The notes under the pieces were generated by a model that worked only from the letters and a program-made list of their open reading frames with translations, was not told the DNA's origin and did no database searches. Positions 35,998-43,798 of a stretch of 64,000 bases of DNA are shown here, one piece after another. The stretch comes from Chromobacterium paludis (lineage in GTDB: Bacteria > Pseudomonadota > Gammaproteobacteria > Burkholderiales > Chromobacteriaceae). Positions within the stretch are counted from its first letter, which is position 1. Each line of letters opens with the position of its first letter. The stretch covers positions 2,790,001 to 2,854,000 of the forward strand of contig NZ_CP043473.1 in assembly GCF_008275125.1 (NCBI RefSeq), in the 5' to 3' direction. Both the position numbers and the translations under genes were made by a program.

Positions 35998-37106
35998 TTG
36001 GGCAACGCCTCCCCGAGCAACGATGCATCACTCTTAGCTGAACCAGACGAAAACGAGACTGCCTGGCCATCTACCTCGGCAGAGGTGGCAAATCCGTCAG
36101 GCACGAATCTAGTCGGCGTCACCGTTTGGATGCCTTCCGGGGTTCTGACCAGCACCCGAATGTTGTCCCCGGTAGACAAGTAGCCCACGAGGGCTACCCT
36201 GCTTTTCCCCGAAGAAGAAGACTTACCGACAGATAGCTTTTCTTCCAGCAAGCCGGAGGATGAGGCATCGGCTGTTTGCTTGGTTTGCGGTGCCGCCGGC
36301 TTGTGCGAATCACCCAGCAGATAGGGAGCAAACACACTGTATAAGCCGTAAAGGCCAGCAGCTGGCGCAAGCAGCGCGCAGCTGAAAACCAGCGCGTTTT
36401 TCTTGGTAAAGAGTGTGGCACGCCCATCTACCTTAACCTCTTTACCGACGCCACCGACATGCGAGTCATACAGCCCGAAGTAATCTTTGTCGTACTTGGC
36501 CTGATACTGGCTGATGACATCCTTGATGCGCATCTTGTGGCCTTCGTAAATGGTGATCACATAGCGATTCTTCCAATACGGGATGGCCGCGAGCGCGGTA
36601 TGCTTTTTCATGTGGAACGTCTGCTGAATCGTGGCTTTGACAAAGCGATTCAGCGACGTGTCGATGTCCTGGCAGAGAAAGACCAGATCGCAGGTCACAC
36701 CAGTAACTGGATGTGCATAGTGGCGATGCATTCGGAAGAACTTCTTGTGCTCTTCCGATAGCTTGCGATCCGGGCCATGGGTTTCCCAGGCCTCATCGAT
36801 CACCACTAGATCACCGGGTCTGACGAAGCTATCGACCTCGCCATTGGTGGCCAGCAGCAACTCGGGATCAAAGAAAAAATTCGGTGCGAGGATGATTTCC
36901 GGCGTCAGAGGGACGATTTCCCCGAGTGGTGCCTCTGGTTTGGCAAGCGCCTTACGTTCGATCAGGGCATGAATCTTATCTTGCCGGATGTTGCGGATAT
37001 TGGTGAGCACACGCCGCCCCTGGGCGATAGCGGGAACGATAACCGATTTGACTGCTTCGAATGACTTGCCCGAGCCTTGCAAGCCGCAATAAACGTACAT
37101 GGCCAT
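35994..37106 (-). CDS. Zot-domain filamentous phage assembly protein (pI)
   Basis: 370 aa. Walker A GLQGSGKS at residues 8-15, Walker B-like LVVIDEAW (about 93-100) and RMHRHYAHPVTGVTCDLVFLCQD typical of the Zot/pI ATPase. A single transmembrane segment at about 238-262 places the ATPase in the cytoplasm and a C-terminal domain in the periplasm, where it meets the secretin. It powers phage extrusion. Similar domains occur in the zonula occludens toxin of phage CTX; toxin activity is not implied here. Confidence 0.92.
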   Translation of the reverse strand: MAMYVYCGLQGSGKSFEAVKSVIVPAIAQGRRVLTNIRNIRQDKIHALIERKALAKPEAPLGEIVPLTPEIILAPNFFFDPELLLATNGEVDSFVRPGDLVVIDEAWETHGPDRKLSEEHKKFFRMHRHYAHPVTGVTCDLVFLCQDIDTSLNRFVKATIQQTFHMKKHTALAAIPYWKNRYVITIYEGHKMRIKDVISQYQAKYDKDYFGLYDSHVGGVGKEVKVDGRATLFTKKNALVFSCALLAPAAGLYGLYSVFAPYLLGDSHKPAAPQTKQTADASSSGLLEEKLSVGKSSSSGKSRVALVGYLSTGDNIRVLVRTPEGIQTVTPTRFVPDGFATSAEVDGQAVSFSSGSAKSDASLLGEALPK

Positions 37107-37117
37107 GATGGAGTTCC

Positions 37118-37405
37118 TTAGCCGATGACTGGCAAGCGCCGGATGAGAAAACGGCTGATAGAGGCGCTAACGATCAGCGGCAAGCCATATTGAAGTTGCA
37201 GGAGACTGGCGTAGTACCAAACGCCTGCCGGCACAGCCCGAATCAAGCCGGACAAATTGAGCGCATTGGGTAGGGCATAGGTGATGACTTCAGCCAAGAT
37301 TTTCACCACGAAAAACATGCCAAAGGCGACCACGAACTTGACCAGCACCGAGCGAAAAATCCATCCCAAGGCGGTCCAGATTGCCGATTGCAGAAATGCC
37401 CACAT
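37118..37405 (-). CDS. DUF2523 minor coat protein (pVI-like)
   Basis: 95 aa from the ATG at 37405. Three hydrophobic segments (about 1-20, 22-45 and 65-85), with MWAFLQSAIWTALGWIFRSVLVKF at the start and ISRFLIRRLPVIG at the end. DUF2523 proteins of inoviruses correspond to pVI, which with pIII caps the virion end. It lies between the pIII-like and Zot genes, the expected place. Confidence 0.85.
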   Translation of the reverse strand: MWAFLQSAIWTALGWIFRSVLVKFVVAFGMFFVVKILAEVITYALPNALNLSGLIRAVPAGVWYYASLLQLQYGLPLIVSASISRFLIRRLPVIG

Positions 37406-37407
37406 GG

Positions 37408-38739
37408 CTATGCCCTCAATACGATAAAGAACGCCATCAGCCCCCAGCAGGCAGCAAAGACAGGCTCCAGAATGGGACGAACCTTCTCGAGCATGGCGCA
37501 TTGCTCATCCAAGTGATGCACCGCCCCTTCTCGGAAAAAGGACAAATCCAGATCAACTGAAGGGCATTGACCATCGCCGGAGGGCAAGGCCACGCCCTTC
37601 AATGGGTTCAAGGCATCAATGACGGGCTGCATGATCTGTAAACCGGTAGGCGTCTCTTCCAACTGCGGTTCAGCTACCGTCGGCGCAGTTCCAAGATCGA
37701 CGGTTGTGCCTTGGCTACCGGTGCCCGTATTGGTAGTAGCGCCAGTACCACCCCATGTTCCAGGCAGAGTAATTGACGGGTCCCAATATGGCGTCCCGGG
37801 GCGGGCATCGGCCCAGCCGGCCGGAGCCTGATCATTAGAGCCAACCGCAATAGGAGCTAATGCACCGCTCAGCGGAGTAGATACACCAGTAGCCTTGATA
37901 TCGGATGCGCTGATCGAATTGGGACGGGATAACTCCGGAGGCCATGCAAGACCTGGCGCACGCTGCCGCGCATCATCTATTGCTGAAGAAAGCGCGGCAG
38001 CAATAAGTGCAGGGTTCACTTGATCATTGGCACGGGAGTCCGGCAAGTCTGATGCTGCAAGAGTATTGCTAGTGATTGGCCGAGGTTGATAGCGTAGGTC
38101 CTTCAACAGCTTGGGAGGGGTCTTCTCCATGATAAGGACCAGTTGGTAGATATGGTTATCACCGACATAGCCAAGTCCTGTGCAGGCCGAAACGCTATAG
38201 CCAGAAGCATCCAGAGTGCCGCGGGGGCAGTTGCAAACAGTGTCCGGCGTTGGACAAGCATATTGCTTGGTACGCAGGAAGATCGCGGTGTCACCATTGG
38301 GACGATTAGCAAAGACTGCATCGTTGGGGTAGCCCATCACCATCAGAGCATCCACCAGGCTGGATGAAGGTAAGGCACGTGTTGGCATCTGCGACAGGTC
38401 CATACTCGGACCAGAGAATGTAACGCTGGCACCGTCACCATGTACCAACACCCCTGGCGTTTGCTCATCGAATACCCCGGTATTCACGGCCATCATCAGC
38501 GGCGCCGCTAACACTACTGACTTCCCCAAGAATCGAACAGCTGACGAACGGGCAACCGTTCGCATGATCTGTGCGCCAAGCTGGGTATTCACTTTGAGCG
38601 TGGCCAGTTTATCCGCCAATGCAGCGCCCATTGCTGCGTTGACAGCGACAGATGAGGACGGCATTCCATTCACCAGGGCAGAACCGGCTAAAGCGCCCTG
38701 AGACAGCACAATGGCAGCGCCACATAGTAAACGCTTCAT
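37408..38739 (-). CDS. pIII-like adsorption protein of filamentous phage
   Basis: 443 aa from the ATG at 38739. Signal peptide MKRLLCGAAIVLSQGALAG. The middle is low-complexity (Thr, Gly, Pro, Ala; about 320-365), like the linkers of pIII, and two Cys-rich patches (CPTPDTVCNCPRG, about 150-165) precede it. The C-terminus ends in a hydrophobic helix (FAACWGLMAFFIVLRA) with no cytoplasmic tail, as in pIII. It would bind the host receptor, so its N-terminal part sets host range. The start overlaps the 28-aa gene upstream. Confidence 0.78.
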   Translation of the reverse strand: MKRLLCGAAIVLSQGALAGSALVNGMPSSSVAVNAAMGAALADKLATLKVNTQLGAQIMRTVARSSAVRFLGKSVVLAAPLMMAVNTGVFDEQTPGVLVHGDGASVTFSGPSMDLSQMPTRALPSSSLVDALMVMGYPNDAVFANRPNGDTAIFLRTKQYACPTPDTVCNCPRGTLDASGYSVSACTGLGYVGDNHIYQLVLIMEKTPPKLLKDLRYQPRPITSNTLAASDLPDSRANDQVNPALIAAALSSAIDDARQRAPGLAWPPELSRPNSISASDIKATGVSTPLSGALAPIAVGSNDQAPAGWADARPGTPYWDPSITLPGTWGGTGATTNTGTGSQGTTVDLGTAPTVAEPQLEETPTGLQIMQPVIDALNPLKGVALPSGDGQCPSVDLDLSFFREGAVHHLDEQCAMLEKVRPILEPVFAACWGLMAFFIVLRA

Positions 38740-38822
38740 ATGGATTTGAGCCCTTGGACCACAGCGTTCCCGCAAGAGACTCCCAGTGCGAAAGCAGCCA
38801 GATACCACCATTCAGCAGCCAT
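38736..38822 (-). CDS. 28-aa minor coat-like membrane peptide
   Basis: 28 aa: MAAEWWYLAAFALGVSCGNA then VVQGLKSI. It is a Trp/Ala-rich hydrophobic peptide of the size of the pVII/pIX minor coat proteins. Its stop overlaps the start of the pIII-like gene (ATGA). GAAGGAATG-type sequence lies directly upstream of its start. It is placed after the coat-gene terminator. Confidence 0.6.
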   Translation of the reverse strand: MAAEWWYLAAFALGVSCGNAVVQGLKSI

Positions 38823-38856
38823 GTGCATTCCTTCAACAGATTGATCAGTCGAAATG

Positions 38857-38884
38857 CCCGGACTTTCGCATGCGAAAGTCCGGG
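38857..38884 (-). terminator. Perfect 28-bp palindrome downstream of major coat gene
   Basis: CCCGGACTTTCGCA followed at once by its exact reverse complement; on the minus strand CATTTCG follows. Filamentous phages have a terminator just after the major coat gene that gives high coat-protein mRNA and lower downstream expression. This sits in exactly that position. Confidence 0.75.
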
Positions 38885-38893
38885 TCCGGACGC

Positions 38894-39142
38894 TTAGCCC
38901 TTCATGCGCTTGCGTACAGCATCGAAAGCGAAGCCGATGGCAACCAGGCCGATCATGCTGATGCAGATCGAGGCCACGGCTTGGGCTACCTTAGCGACAG
39001 GGAATGCAGCCACGAAACTGTCGATAAGCGCCGCAGTATCCACGCCGCTAGTAGCCGGAGCGGGGTCCGCAGCAAAGGCGAGCGCCGGGACTGCCAAGAT
39101 GGCAACCAGAGCAAGTTTTTTGATATGAGCATTGGTGTGCAT
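38894..39142 (-). CDS. Major coat protein (pVIII-like) precursor
   Basis: 82 aa. Signal peptide ending ALAFA before ADPAPATSG, then a short acidic/neutral amphipathic segment, a single transmembrane helix (about 55-75, ASICISMIGLVAIGFAFDAV) and a basic C-terminus RKRMKG that would contact DNA in the virion. This is the classic pVIII plan. AAAGGAAAA upstream serves as ribosome site. A strong terminator follows. Confidence 0.88.
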   Translation of the reverse strand: MHTNAHIKKLALVAILAVPALAFAADPAPATSGVDTAALIDSFVAAFPVAKVAQAVASICISMIGLVAIGFAFDAVRKRMKG

Positions 39143-39154
39143 TGCGTTTTCCTT

Positions 39155-39397
39155 TTAAACACGGGTTTTGAACGGTTTGAACAAGAAGGCCCCATAGCGG
39201 GCAATAACCCAGCTCGATACAACCATGGCAAAGGCGAACGCCCAGAAAACGCCAGCCGTTTGCCAGTTGACCGATTGGGATTTCTGCATCGCGGCATACT
39301 CCTGCGGCGAAAGCAGTACGAGGGTCTGGCATTGCTCGATCTGGGTCGTATCCAGATGCAGCAAGCCGGACTCATCAGAGCGGACGCACTGAGCCAT
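39155..39397 (-). CDS. Small phage membrane protein, 80 aa
   Basis: 80 aa from the ATG at 39397, overlapping the end of the replication gene by 23 bases. The N-terminal half is soluble (SGLLHLDTTQIEQCQTLVLLSPQEYAAMQ), then one membrane helix (about 50-70) and KPFKTRV. It lies just upstream of the major coat gene, where inoviruses keep small coat or morphogenesis genes. Exact role unknown. Confidence 0.65.
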   Translation of the reverse strand: MAQCVRSDESGLLHLDTTQIEQCQTLVLLSPQEYAAMQKSQSVNWQTAGVFWAFAFAMVVSSWVIARYGAFLFKPFKTRV

Positions 39398-41243
39398 GGG
39401 GTGGCCTTCGCGGGTGCGTCGCAGAATTGGATAACCGGGAGAAAGTTGGGTCTGAACTGAAATCCAGCCCAACGCTATCCGATCGATTCACGAGGCAGGG
39501 CAACTGTGGGCGGTTAGCCCCTCCTCTCACATCGGCCCTAGCTTCGACAAAAGTGGGTTTCGTACAGTTATTGACACTAGTCGAACTAACTGCGGGCTCG
39601 TTTCGCTCGCGGTTAGGTTCGAACTCGACCGTCCATTCATGGCGTCGGGATTGAATGAAGACACCATCCTCGCAGTCAGCGACACCCAGAATACGAACTC
39701 CGACTTCCTCGCCATACCGGTTTGTACGGCCGGTTTCGCGGCATAGCCGTATGGGCAAATCACTCAACCTAAGCCCAGTACCACCCAGCGCTCGCACAAA
39801 ACCCGCCCAATCACCGGCATCGGCAGCTTCAGCTGCCCGGCGGATCACTTCACTGTCTATCACCGTGCCGTCGTTCGCAGCGATACGCCGCAGCTCGCGC
39901 CACAAGGTGACAGGCGCGACGCCGACCTGCTGAAACTGGCGAATCCCCCAACACGATGCCCAAGCCCGCACACGCTCGGCTGCAGTGACCGTATCAAGTC
40001 CGTCAAAGTTGATACCTACCGCATCGCCATTGCTTTTCTTACCATCCACGTTCTTGCAAACATACTTGGCGACATAACCAGCAGCCGTGCCACGCGCCCA
40101 ATCAATTTCAATGCACTTGAAGCGTGCCTCGAGATTTCCGGCCAACTCTTCACGATCTTGACGAGTTGCGTACTCACGGAAGATCGAGACCAGCTCACCC
40201 ACCTGATTTGCCGGAACAAACAACAGCAAGTGCCAATGTGGACAGCCATCGTGGTGCGGTTCTGCGATGCGGAAGCCGTAAGGGGAAATCTTTCGACGAT
40301 GTAGCTCCGCACGTATGTAGGAATAAACGCGGGATAGGTATTGCTGTGCTTGCCGTGGGGTACTGCCGTTATATTTAGGATTCTTGATTACCCTGCCCTT
40401 CTCAAGTTTACGGAAGGCATGGAAAAGTGATGGACAAGTAATCGTCAGAAAAAGAGCCACATGCTCCAAAGAACGGGCAATGGCTTCGAAACCAGCAATA
40501 CGGGTCATCAGTTCAGCGCGGCGAACATCTGGATTCGATACGGATAGATCAGCTAATTCGGCTAAAGTAAACTTGTCGCCCAATTCATTAAATGCCACTA
40601 GGCTTTCCAGCAGTGCGCGGTTTCGGCAGCGCTGCAAGCGAAATCGGTCCAGCGTATCATCTGATACGTATAGCCCGTTTTGCTGATTGACTAGGCCAAT
40701 GCGGATCGCCTCAGACTCTACCTTTCGAGGGAGTTCCGTTCCATAAACCGTACGCCAGAATTTTTCATCGGTTATTCGTTGAAACTGGGACTCAAACGTT
40801 ATTTTCTTTTTACTGGATAGAATCAGGCGTACTCCATCCTCAGGAGCATTTTCATCATCCCAGAGAAACACCCCACGCTCTGCCAGGTAGCCAGACAGGC
40901 TCTGAAAGATGGTTGGGTAATCTGCTCCATTAGACCAGCGCCGAACGTTCAGAATGTGTTGCACTGTTTCTACCGCTGCCTGGCGTAATTCGTCGTGACT
41001 AGCTGCTAAATTTTGACCACCACCAATTTTCACAAAGTGATCACGGCAGTCTTGCACGTACAGGTTGGCGGCACGACGGGCATCGCCGTCGTACCGGAAC
41101 TCCTCGGAAAAAAGCAGCTTGTTATGCTGCCGCCGAATCCGCTTGGCGAACTGCGTGGGAACGGCACGGAGCCAGCTATCCACCCACTCACGATCTTCCA
41201 CGAGGCAGGCGCGGCGGTATTCGAGTGACAGCGGATGCAGCAT
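39375..41243 (-). CDS. Phage rolling-circle replication initiator (GPA family)
   Basis: 622 aa. The HUH metal-binding motif is CPHWHLLLF (about 330), and the paired catalytic tyrosines are in GYVAKYVCKNVDG (Tyr-x3-Tyr, about 388-394). This is the layout of phage replication gene A proteins, which nick the origin and restart rolling-circle synthesis. An N-terminal helical region of about 250 residues precedes the nuclease. It takes the place of gene II of Ff phages. It starts 2 bases after the stop of the small gene upstream. Confidence 0.88.
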   Translation of the reverse strand: MLHPLSLEYRRACLVEDREWVDSWLRAVPTQFAKRIRRQHNKLLFSEEFRYDGDARRAANLYVQDCRDHFVKIGGGQNLAASHDELRQAAVETVQHILNVRRWSNGADYPTIFQSLSGYLAERGVFLWDDENAPEDGVRLILSSKKKITFESQFQRITDEKFWRTVYGTELPRKVESEAIRIGLVNQQNGLYVSDDTLDRFRLQRCRNRALLESLVAFNELGDKFTLAELADLSVSNPDVRRAELMTRIAGFEAIARSLEHVALFLTITCPSLFHAFRKLEKGRVIKNPKYNGSTPRQAQQYLSRVYSYIRAELHRRKISPYGFRIAEPHHDGCPHWHLLLFVPANQVGELVSIFREYATRQDREELAGNLEARFKCIEIDWARGTAAGYVAKYVCKNVDGKKSNGDAVGINFDGLDTVTAAERVRAWASCWGIRQFQQVGVAPVTLWRELRRIAANDGTVIDSEVIRRAAEAADAGDWAGFVRALGGTGLRLSDLPIRLCRETGRTNRYGEEVGVRILGVADCEDGVFIQSRRHEWTVEFEPNRERNEPAVSSTSVNNCTKPTFVEARADVRGGANRPQLPCLVNRSDSVGLDFSSDPTFSRLSNSATHPRRPPHGSVRPL

Positions 41244-41245
41244 GA

Positions 41246-41563
41246 TTAGTCCTCGATGGCGTAGTAGCTATTCACAACTGGCCGGCGAGAAAAGCGCTCG
41301 CCAGTTTCCTTGTCGGTGTAGACAAACGATTTGCCACGATAGCCACCGCAGCTCACAAGGCATTCGATAGTCTCTCCCGACTGGCCTATCCGCTTTTTCG
41401 AACGAACTTCAACAGTAGCCGGCGGGCTGTATTCATCTGGTGCCGGCAGAGTGACTTCGGTGTAGAAAAATTCCTCTGACTTACGGATCGTATTCACGCG
41501 TCCGCGCAGAACGGACTGATTCGGCTTCAAATTCAGCTTGATGGCTTCTTGAGGGGTACTCAT
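41246..41563 (-). CDS. Putative phage ssDNA-binding protein (pV-like)
   Basis: 105 aa, predicted beta-rich (SVLRGRVNTIRKSEEFFYTEVTLPAPDEYSPPATVEVRS...). Size, basic/aromatic pattern and position just before the replication gene fit the gene V type ssDNA-binding proteins that coat phage plus strands. A ribosome site (AAGAAGGAATCC) precedes the ATG. Assignment is from context more than from motif. Confidence 0.6.
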   Translation of the reverse strand: MSTPQEAIKLNLKPNQSVLRGRVNTIRKSEEFFYTEVTLPAPDEYSPPATVEVRSKKRIGQSGETIECLVSCGGYRGKSFVYTDKETGERFSRRPVVNSYYAIED

Positions 41564-41601
41564 GTGGATTCCTTCTTCAAAGATTGATATTCACGTCAGG
41601 C

Positions 41602-41850
41602 TTAAGAGAACTCTTTTTCCAAGCAGCGCTTACGAAGCAACTCTAGATTTATGAGGCTGTAGCGCCCCACCGTTATGCATGGGACAAGCCCACGGTTACA
41701 CCACCCAACTACCACTCCAGGAGCCACCCCGCACATAGCGCTGAATAGTTCTCGAGTGACTAATGGGCTGGTAATGTTGGACAACAAGGGAGTGTCAGCA
41801 CCGCTCCTTTGAGGTCGCTCCAGGTTGTCAAGAGATAGAACGTTGCCCAC
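41602..41850 (-). CDS. Small HTH DNA-binding protein (phage early regulator)
   Basis: 82 aa. The C-terminal half (VTRELFSAMCGVAPGVVVGWCNRGLVPCITVGRYSLINLELLRKRCL) looks like a MerR/excisionase-type helix-turn-helix with a wing. It is the first gene of the leftward replication operon, directly facing the divergent repressor across a palindromic operator, so a Cro-like or Xis-like role is plausible. Confidence 0.65.
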   Translation of the reverse strand: MGNVLSLDNLERPQRSGADTPLLSNITSPLVTRELFSAMCGVAPGVVVGWCNRGLVPCITVGRYSLINLELLRKRCLEKEFS

Positions 41851-41882
41851 AATAGATCCATGTAGTTTGCTAAGTTATAAAA

Positions 41883-41913
41883 TTTGCCTAGGTAAAAAAT
41901 TTACCTAGGCAAA
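41883..41913. promoter_or_regulatory. Palindromic operator of the prophage switch
   Basis: TTTGCCTAGGTAAA (41883-41896), AAA, TTTACCTAGGCAAA (41900-41913): a perfect 14-bp inverted repeat. Each arm contains the self-complementary CCTAGG, so each can bind one dimer. It lies between the divergent starts of the HTH gene (41850) and the repressor (41944), where a lysogeny switch operator belongs. Confidence 0.8.
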
Positions 41914-41943
41914 GTATGCCATTTCATGAAAGGATGTCAAGCT

Positions 41944-42507
41944 ATGAGTGCGCTCAACGAGCGAATGAGAGAGGTCATTGCCGCTGCAACCCACGAGAGC
42001 GACAGATACAAGACATTAGAGAGCTTGACTGGTATCAACCGGACAACATGGTCGAACTTCATGAAGGGCAAGCAATACGCAAGCTACGAGATGATTGAAG
42101 CGATTTGCCGGCTGTGGGAGCAGTGGACGTTGTACATAGTGATTGGCAAAGGGGAGCGACCAGATATTGATCCTGACCGCGACACTTATGCGGAGGTCTT
42201 GCCTCAAGATGGCGGAGTAGTCTTGAAGCGAGATCGAAAGGGACGCGCTGTAGCCAACATCCCCCATCTGTTGAACTGTCGCGCCCCTTATGACCCTGCA
42301 AATTTTGAGTGGGGCTACCGAGGAGTCGGCCCCTACGAGCTGTCAGCCAATATCTTGTATTTATTCGGCATGCCAGAGCAAGCAGCTCAAAAGCATGCCC
42401 AAGCATTCTGCGATGAGGTTGTAAGTAGTCTCCCCCATCAAGAAGCCTTTATCTCAGTTGAGCGCATTAAAGAATGGATTGAAGGGAGGCACGTCCTCGC
42501 TTCATGA
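41944..42507 (+). CDS. Prophage repressor-like protein with DUF6166-like C-terminus
   Basis: 187 aa from the ATG at 41944 (AAGGA about 10 bases upstream; 41926 is an alternative). Residues about 5-60 form a helix-turn-helix (YKTLESLTGINRTTWSNFMKGKQYASYEMIEAICRLW). The C-terminal part (NFEWGYRGVGPYELSANILYLFGMPEQAAQKHAQAFCDEVV) resembles the DUF6166 domain. It is transcribed away from the replication operon and shares the palindromic operator with it, so it is the likely lysogeny repressor. The integrase follows 18 bases later, probably in the same transcript. Confidence 0.7.
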   Translation: MSALNERMREVIAAATHESDRYKTLESLTGINRTTWSNFMKGKQYASYEMIEAICRLWEQWTLYIVIGKGERPDIDPDRDTYAEVLPQDGGVVLKRDRKGRAVANIPHLLNCRAPYDPANFEWGYRGVGPYELSANILYLFGMPEQAAQKHAQAFCDEVVSSLPHQEAFISVERIKEWIEGRHVLAS

Positions 42508-42525
42508 AGCCTTTGTGAGGACAAC

Positions 42526-43533
42526 ATGACGATAAAGCAAGTTAAAACAGGCTGGCAGGTCAACATCCAGCCAGGAGGACGGGGGGCCAAGAGGCTTAAG
42601 AAGACATTTCCCACAAAAGCAGAAGCGGTAGCGTGGGAACGATATGTAAGGGCAAAGGTCCAGCAGGAGCCAGAATGGGCTCCTGCCAAGAAAGACCCTC
42701 GCTCACTCTCCGAACTTGTTGACCTCTGGTTTCAGCACCATGGTTCAGGCTTACGATCTGGACAGGGCACATACCAAAGGCTACTGCTCATGTGCCAAGC
42801 GATGGGCAATCCACGCGCCGAGACTTTTTCCGCAGACCTATTTGCGGCCTATAGGGCAAACCGGCTCGCGGCCGGAATCTCCGCCAGCAACATGAATCGT
42901 GAGCATGCCTACATGAGAGCCGTTTTTAACGAGCTGATCAGGCTTGGCCTATGGAAGAAGGAAAATCCGCTCCAGAAGCTACGCTCCTTCAAGATACAGG
43001 AGCGGGAACTCTCCTACCTGACCGCAGAGCAGATACAAGCTCTGCTCCAAGCATTGCAAACCGGCCGTAACCAGCACGTCCAGCTCATCGCCAAGGTGTG
43101 CTTGGCAACTGGCGCGCGCTGGGGAGAGGCTGAGGCCCTTCGCAGATCGCAAGTCAGGAATGGGGTGATCCAGTTTGTACAAACCAAATCATCCAAGGCG
43201 AGAGCCATACCGATTACATCGGAGCTAGAGAAAGAGCTGTGCGATCACCATCGGGAACACGGCAATGGAGAGAGGCTGTTTGAAACCGCCTTCTCAGCAT
43301 TTCGAGAAGGGGTGGCGCGCGCCAGCCTGACGCTGCCGGCGGGACAGCTGACCCACGTCCTTCGTCACAGCTTTGCCAGTCACTTCATGATGAACGGCGG
43401 CAACATCCTGGTGCTGCAAAGGGCGCTGGGCCACCACAACCTCACCATGACCATGCGGTACGCCCATCTTTCACCCGACCATTTGAGCGAAACCCGAGAG
43501 CTGAACCCGCTACGCGCGTTGAACCTTTGTTGA
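42526..43533 (+). CDS. Tyrosine recombinase (prophage integrase)
   Basis: 335 aa. N-terminal SAM-like core-binding domain (about 60-150); catalytic domain with Arg in TGARWGEAEALR, HVLRHSF (His-x2-Arg), the GHHNLTMTMRYAHL box with the nucleophile Tyr. All catalytic residues are present. Most filamentous phages integrate with host XerCD; one with its own integrase at a tRNA gene is less common. It reads toward the right att site, separated by a terminator. Confidence 0.9.
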   Translation: MTIKQVKTGWQVNIQPGGRGAKRLKKTFPTKAEAVAWERYVRAKVQQEPEWAPAKKDPRSLSELVDLWFQHHGSGLRSGQGTYQRLLLMCQAMGNPRAETFSADLFAAYRANRLAAGISASNMNREHAYMRAVFNELIRLGLWKKENPLQKLRSFKIQERELSYLTAEQIQALLQALQTGRNQHVQLIAKVCLATGARWGEAEALRRSQVRNGVIQFVQTKSSKARAIPITSELEKELCDHHREHGNGERLFETAFSAFREGVARASLTLPAGQLTHVLRHSFASHFMMNGGNILVLQRALGHHNLTMTMRYAHLSPDHLSETRELNPLRALNLC

Positions 43534-43547
43534 ACCCGACAAAGCAA

Positions 43548-43576
43548 AAGGGGTTGCGCTTGCGCGCAACCCCTTG
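43548..43576 (+). terminator. Terminator after prophage integrase
   Basis: AAGGGGTTGCGC, loop TTGC, GCGCAACCCCTT, then GATTGT. It lies just inside the right att site. Confidence 0.85.
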
Positions 43577-43580
43577 ATTG

Positions 43581-43630
43581 TCTGGTGGGCCCCCGGGGAG
43601 TCGAACCCCGCACCAACGGATTATGAGTCC
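43581..43630 (-). other. att site: second copy of the tRNA(CAU) 3' half
   Basis: The same 50 bases as 31487-31536 with one mismatch (G for C at the acceptor stem). Again the 5' half of the tRNA is absent; unrelated AT-rich sequence follows. It marks both the right end of the inovirus prophage and the left end of the next integrative element. Confidence 0.85.
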
Positions 43631-43770
43631 TAAATTTAAAGCATACCAACGCATAGACACCCGCTGACAAAACAAACACAAATACTTGTTTTCAATGAAA
43701 AAATGTAGAATATGAAAAATAAAATAGACGATAGATGTTGACCTAAAGGCATCACAACGCCCTACAATAA

Positions 43771-43792
43771 CCCTACAACTTAGAATGTAGGG
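43771..43792. promoter_or_regulatory. CCCTACA/TGTAGGG dyad upstream of second integrase
   Basis: CCCTACA (43771-43777), 8 bases, TGTAGGG (43786-43792), with another CCCTACAA just to the left (43760-43767). It ends seven bases before the integrase ATG and may be an autoregulatory operator or recombinase arm site. Confidence 0.4.
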
Positions 43793-43798
43793 CTTCGC

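Noticed and set aside
35994..37106. Zot-domain gene as a virulence toxin
   Set aside because: Its place among filamentous phage assembly genes and its pI-like plan make phage extrusion the straightforward role; nothing in the sequence argues for a toxin.
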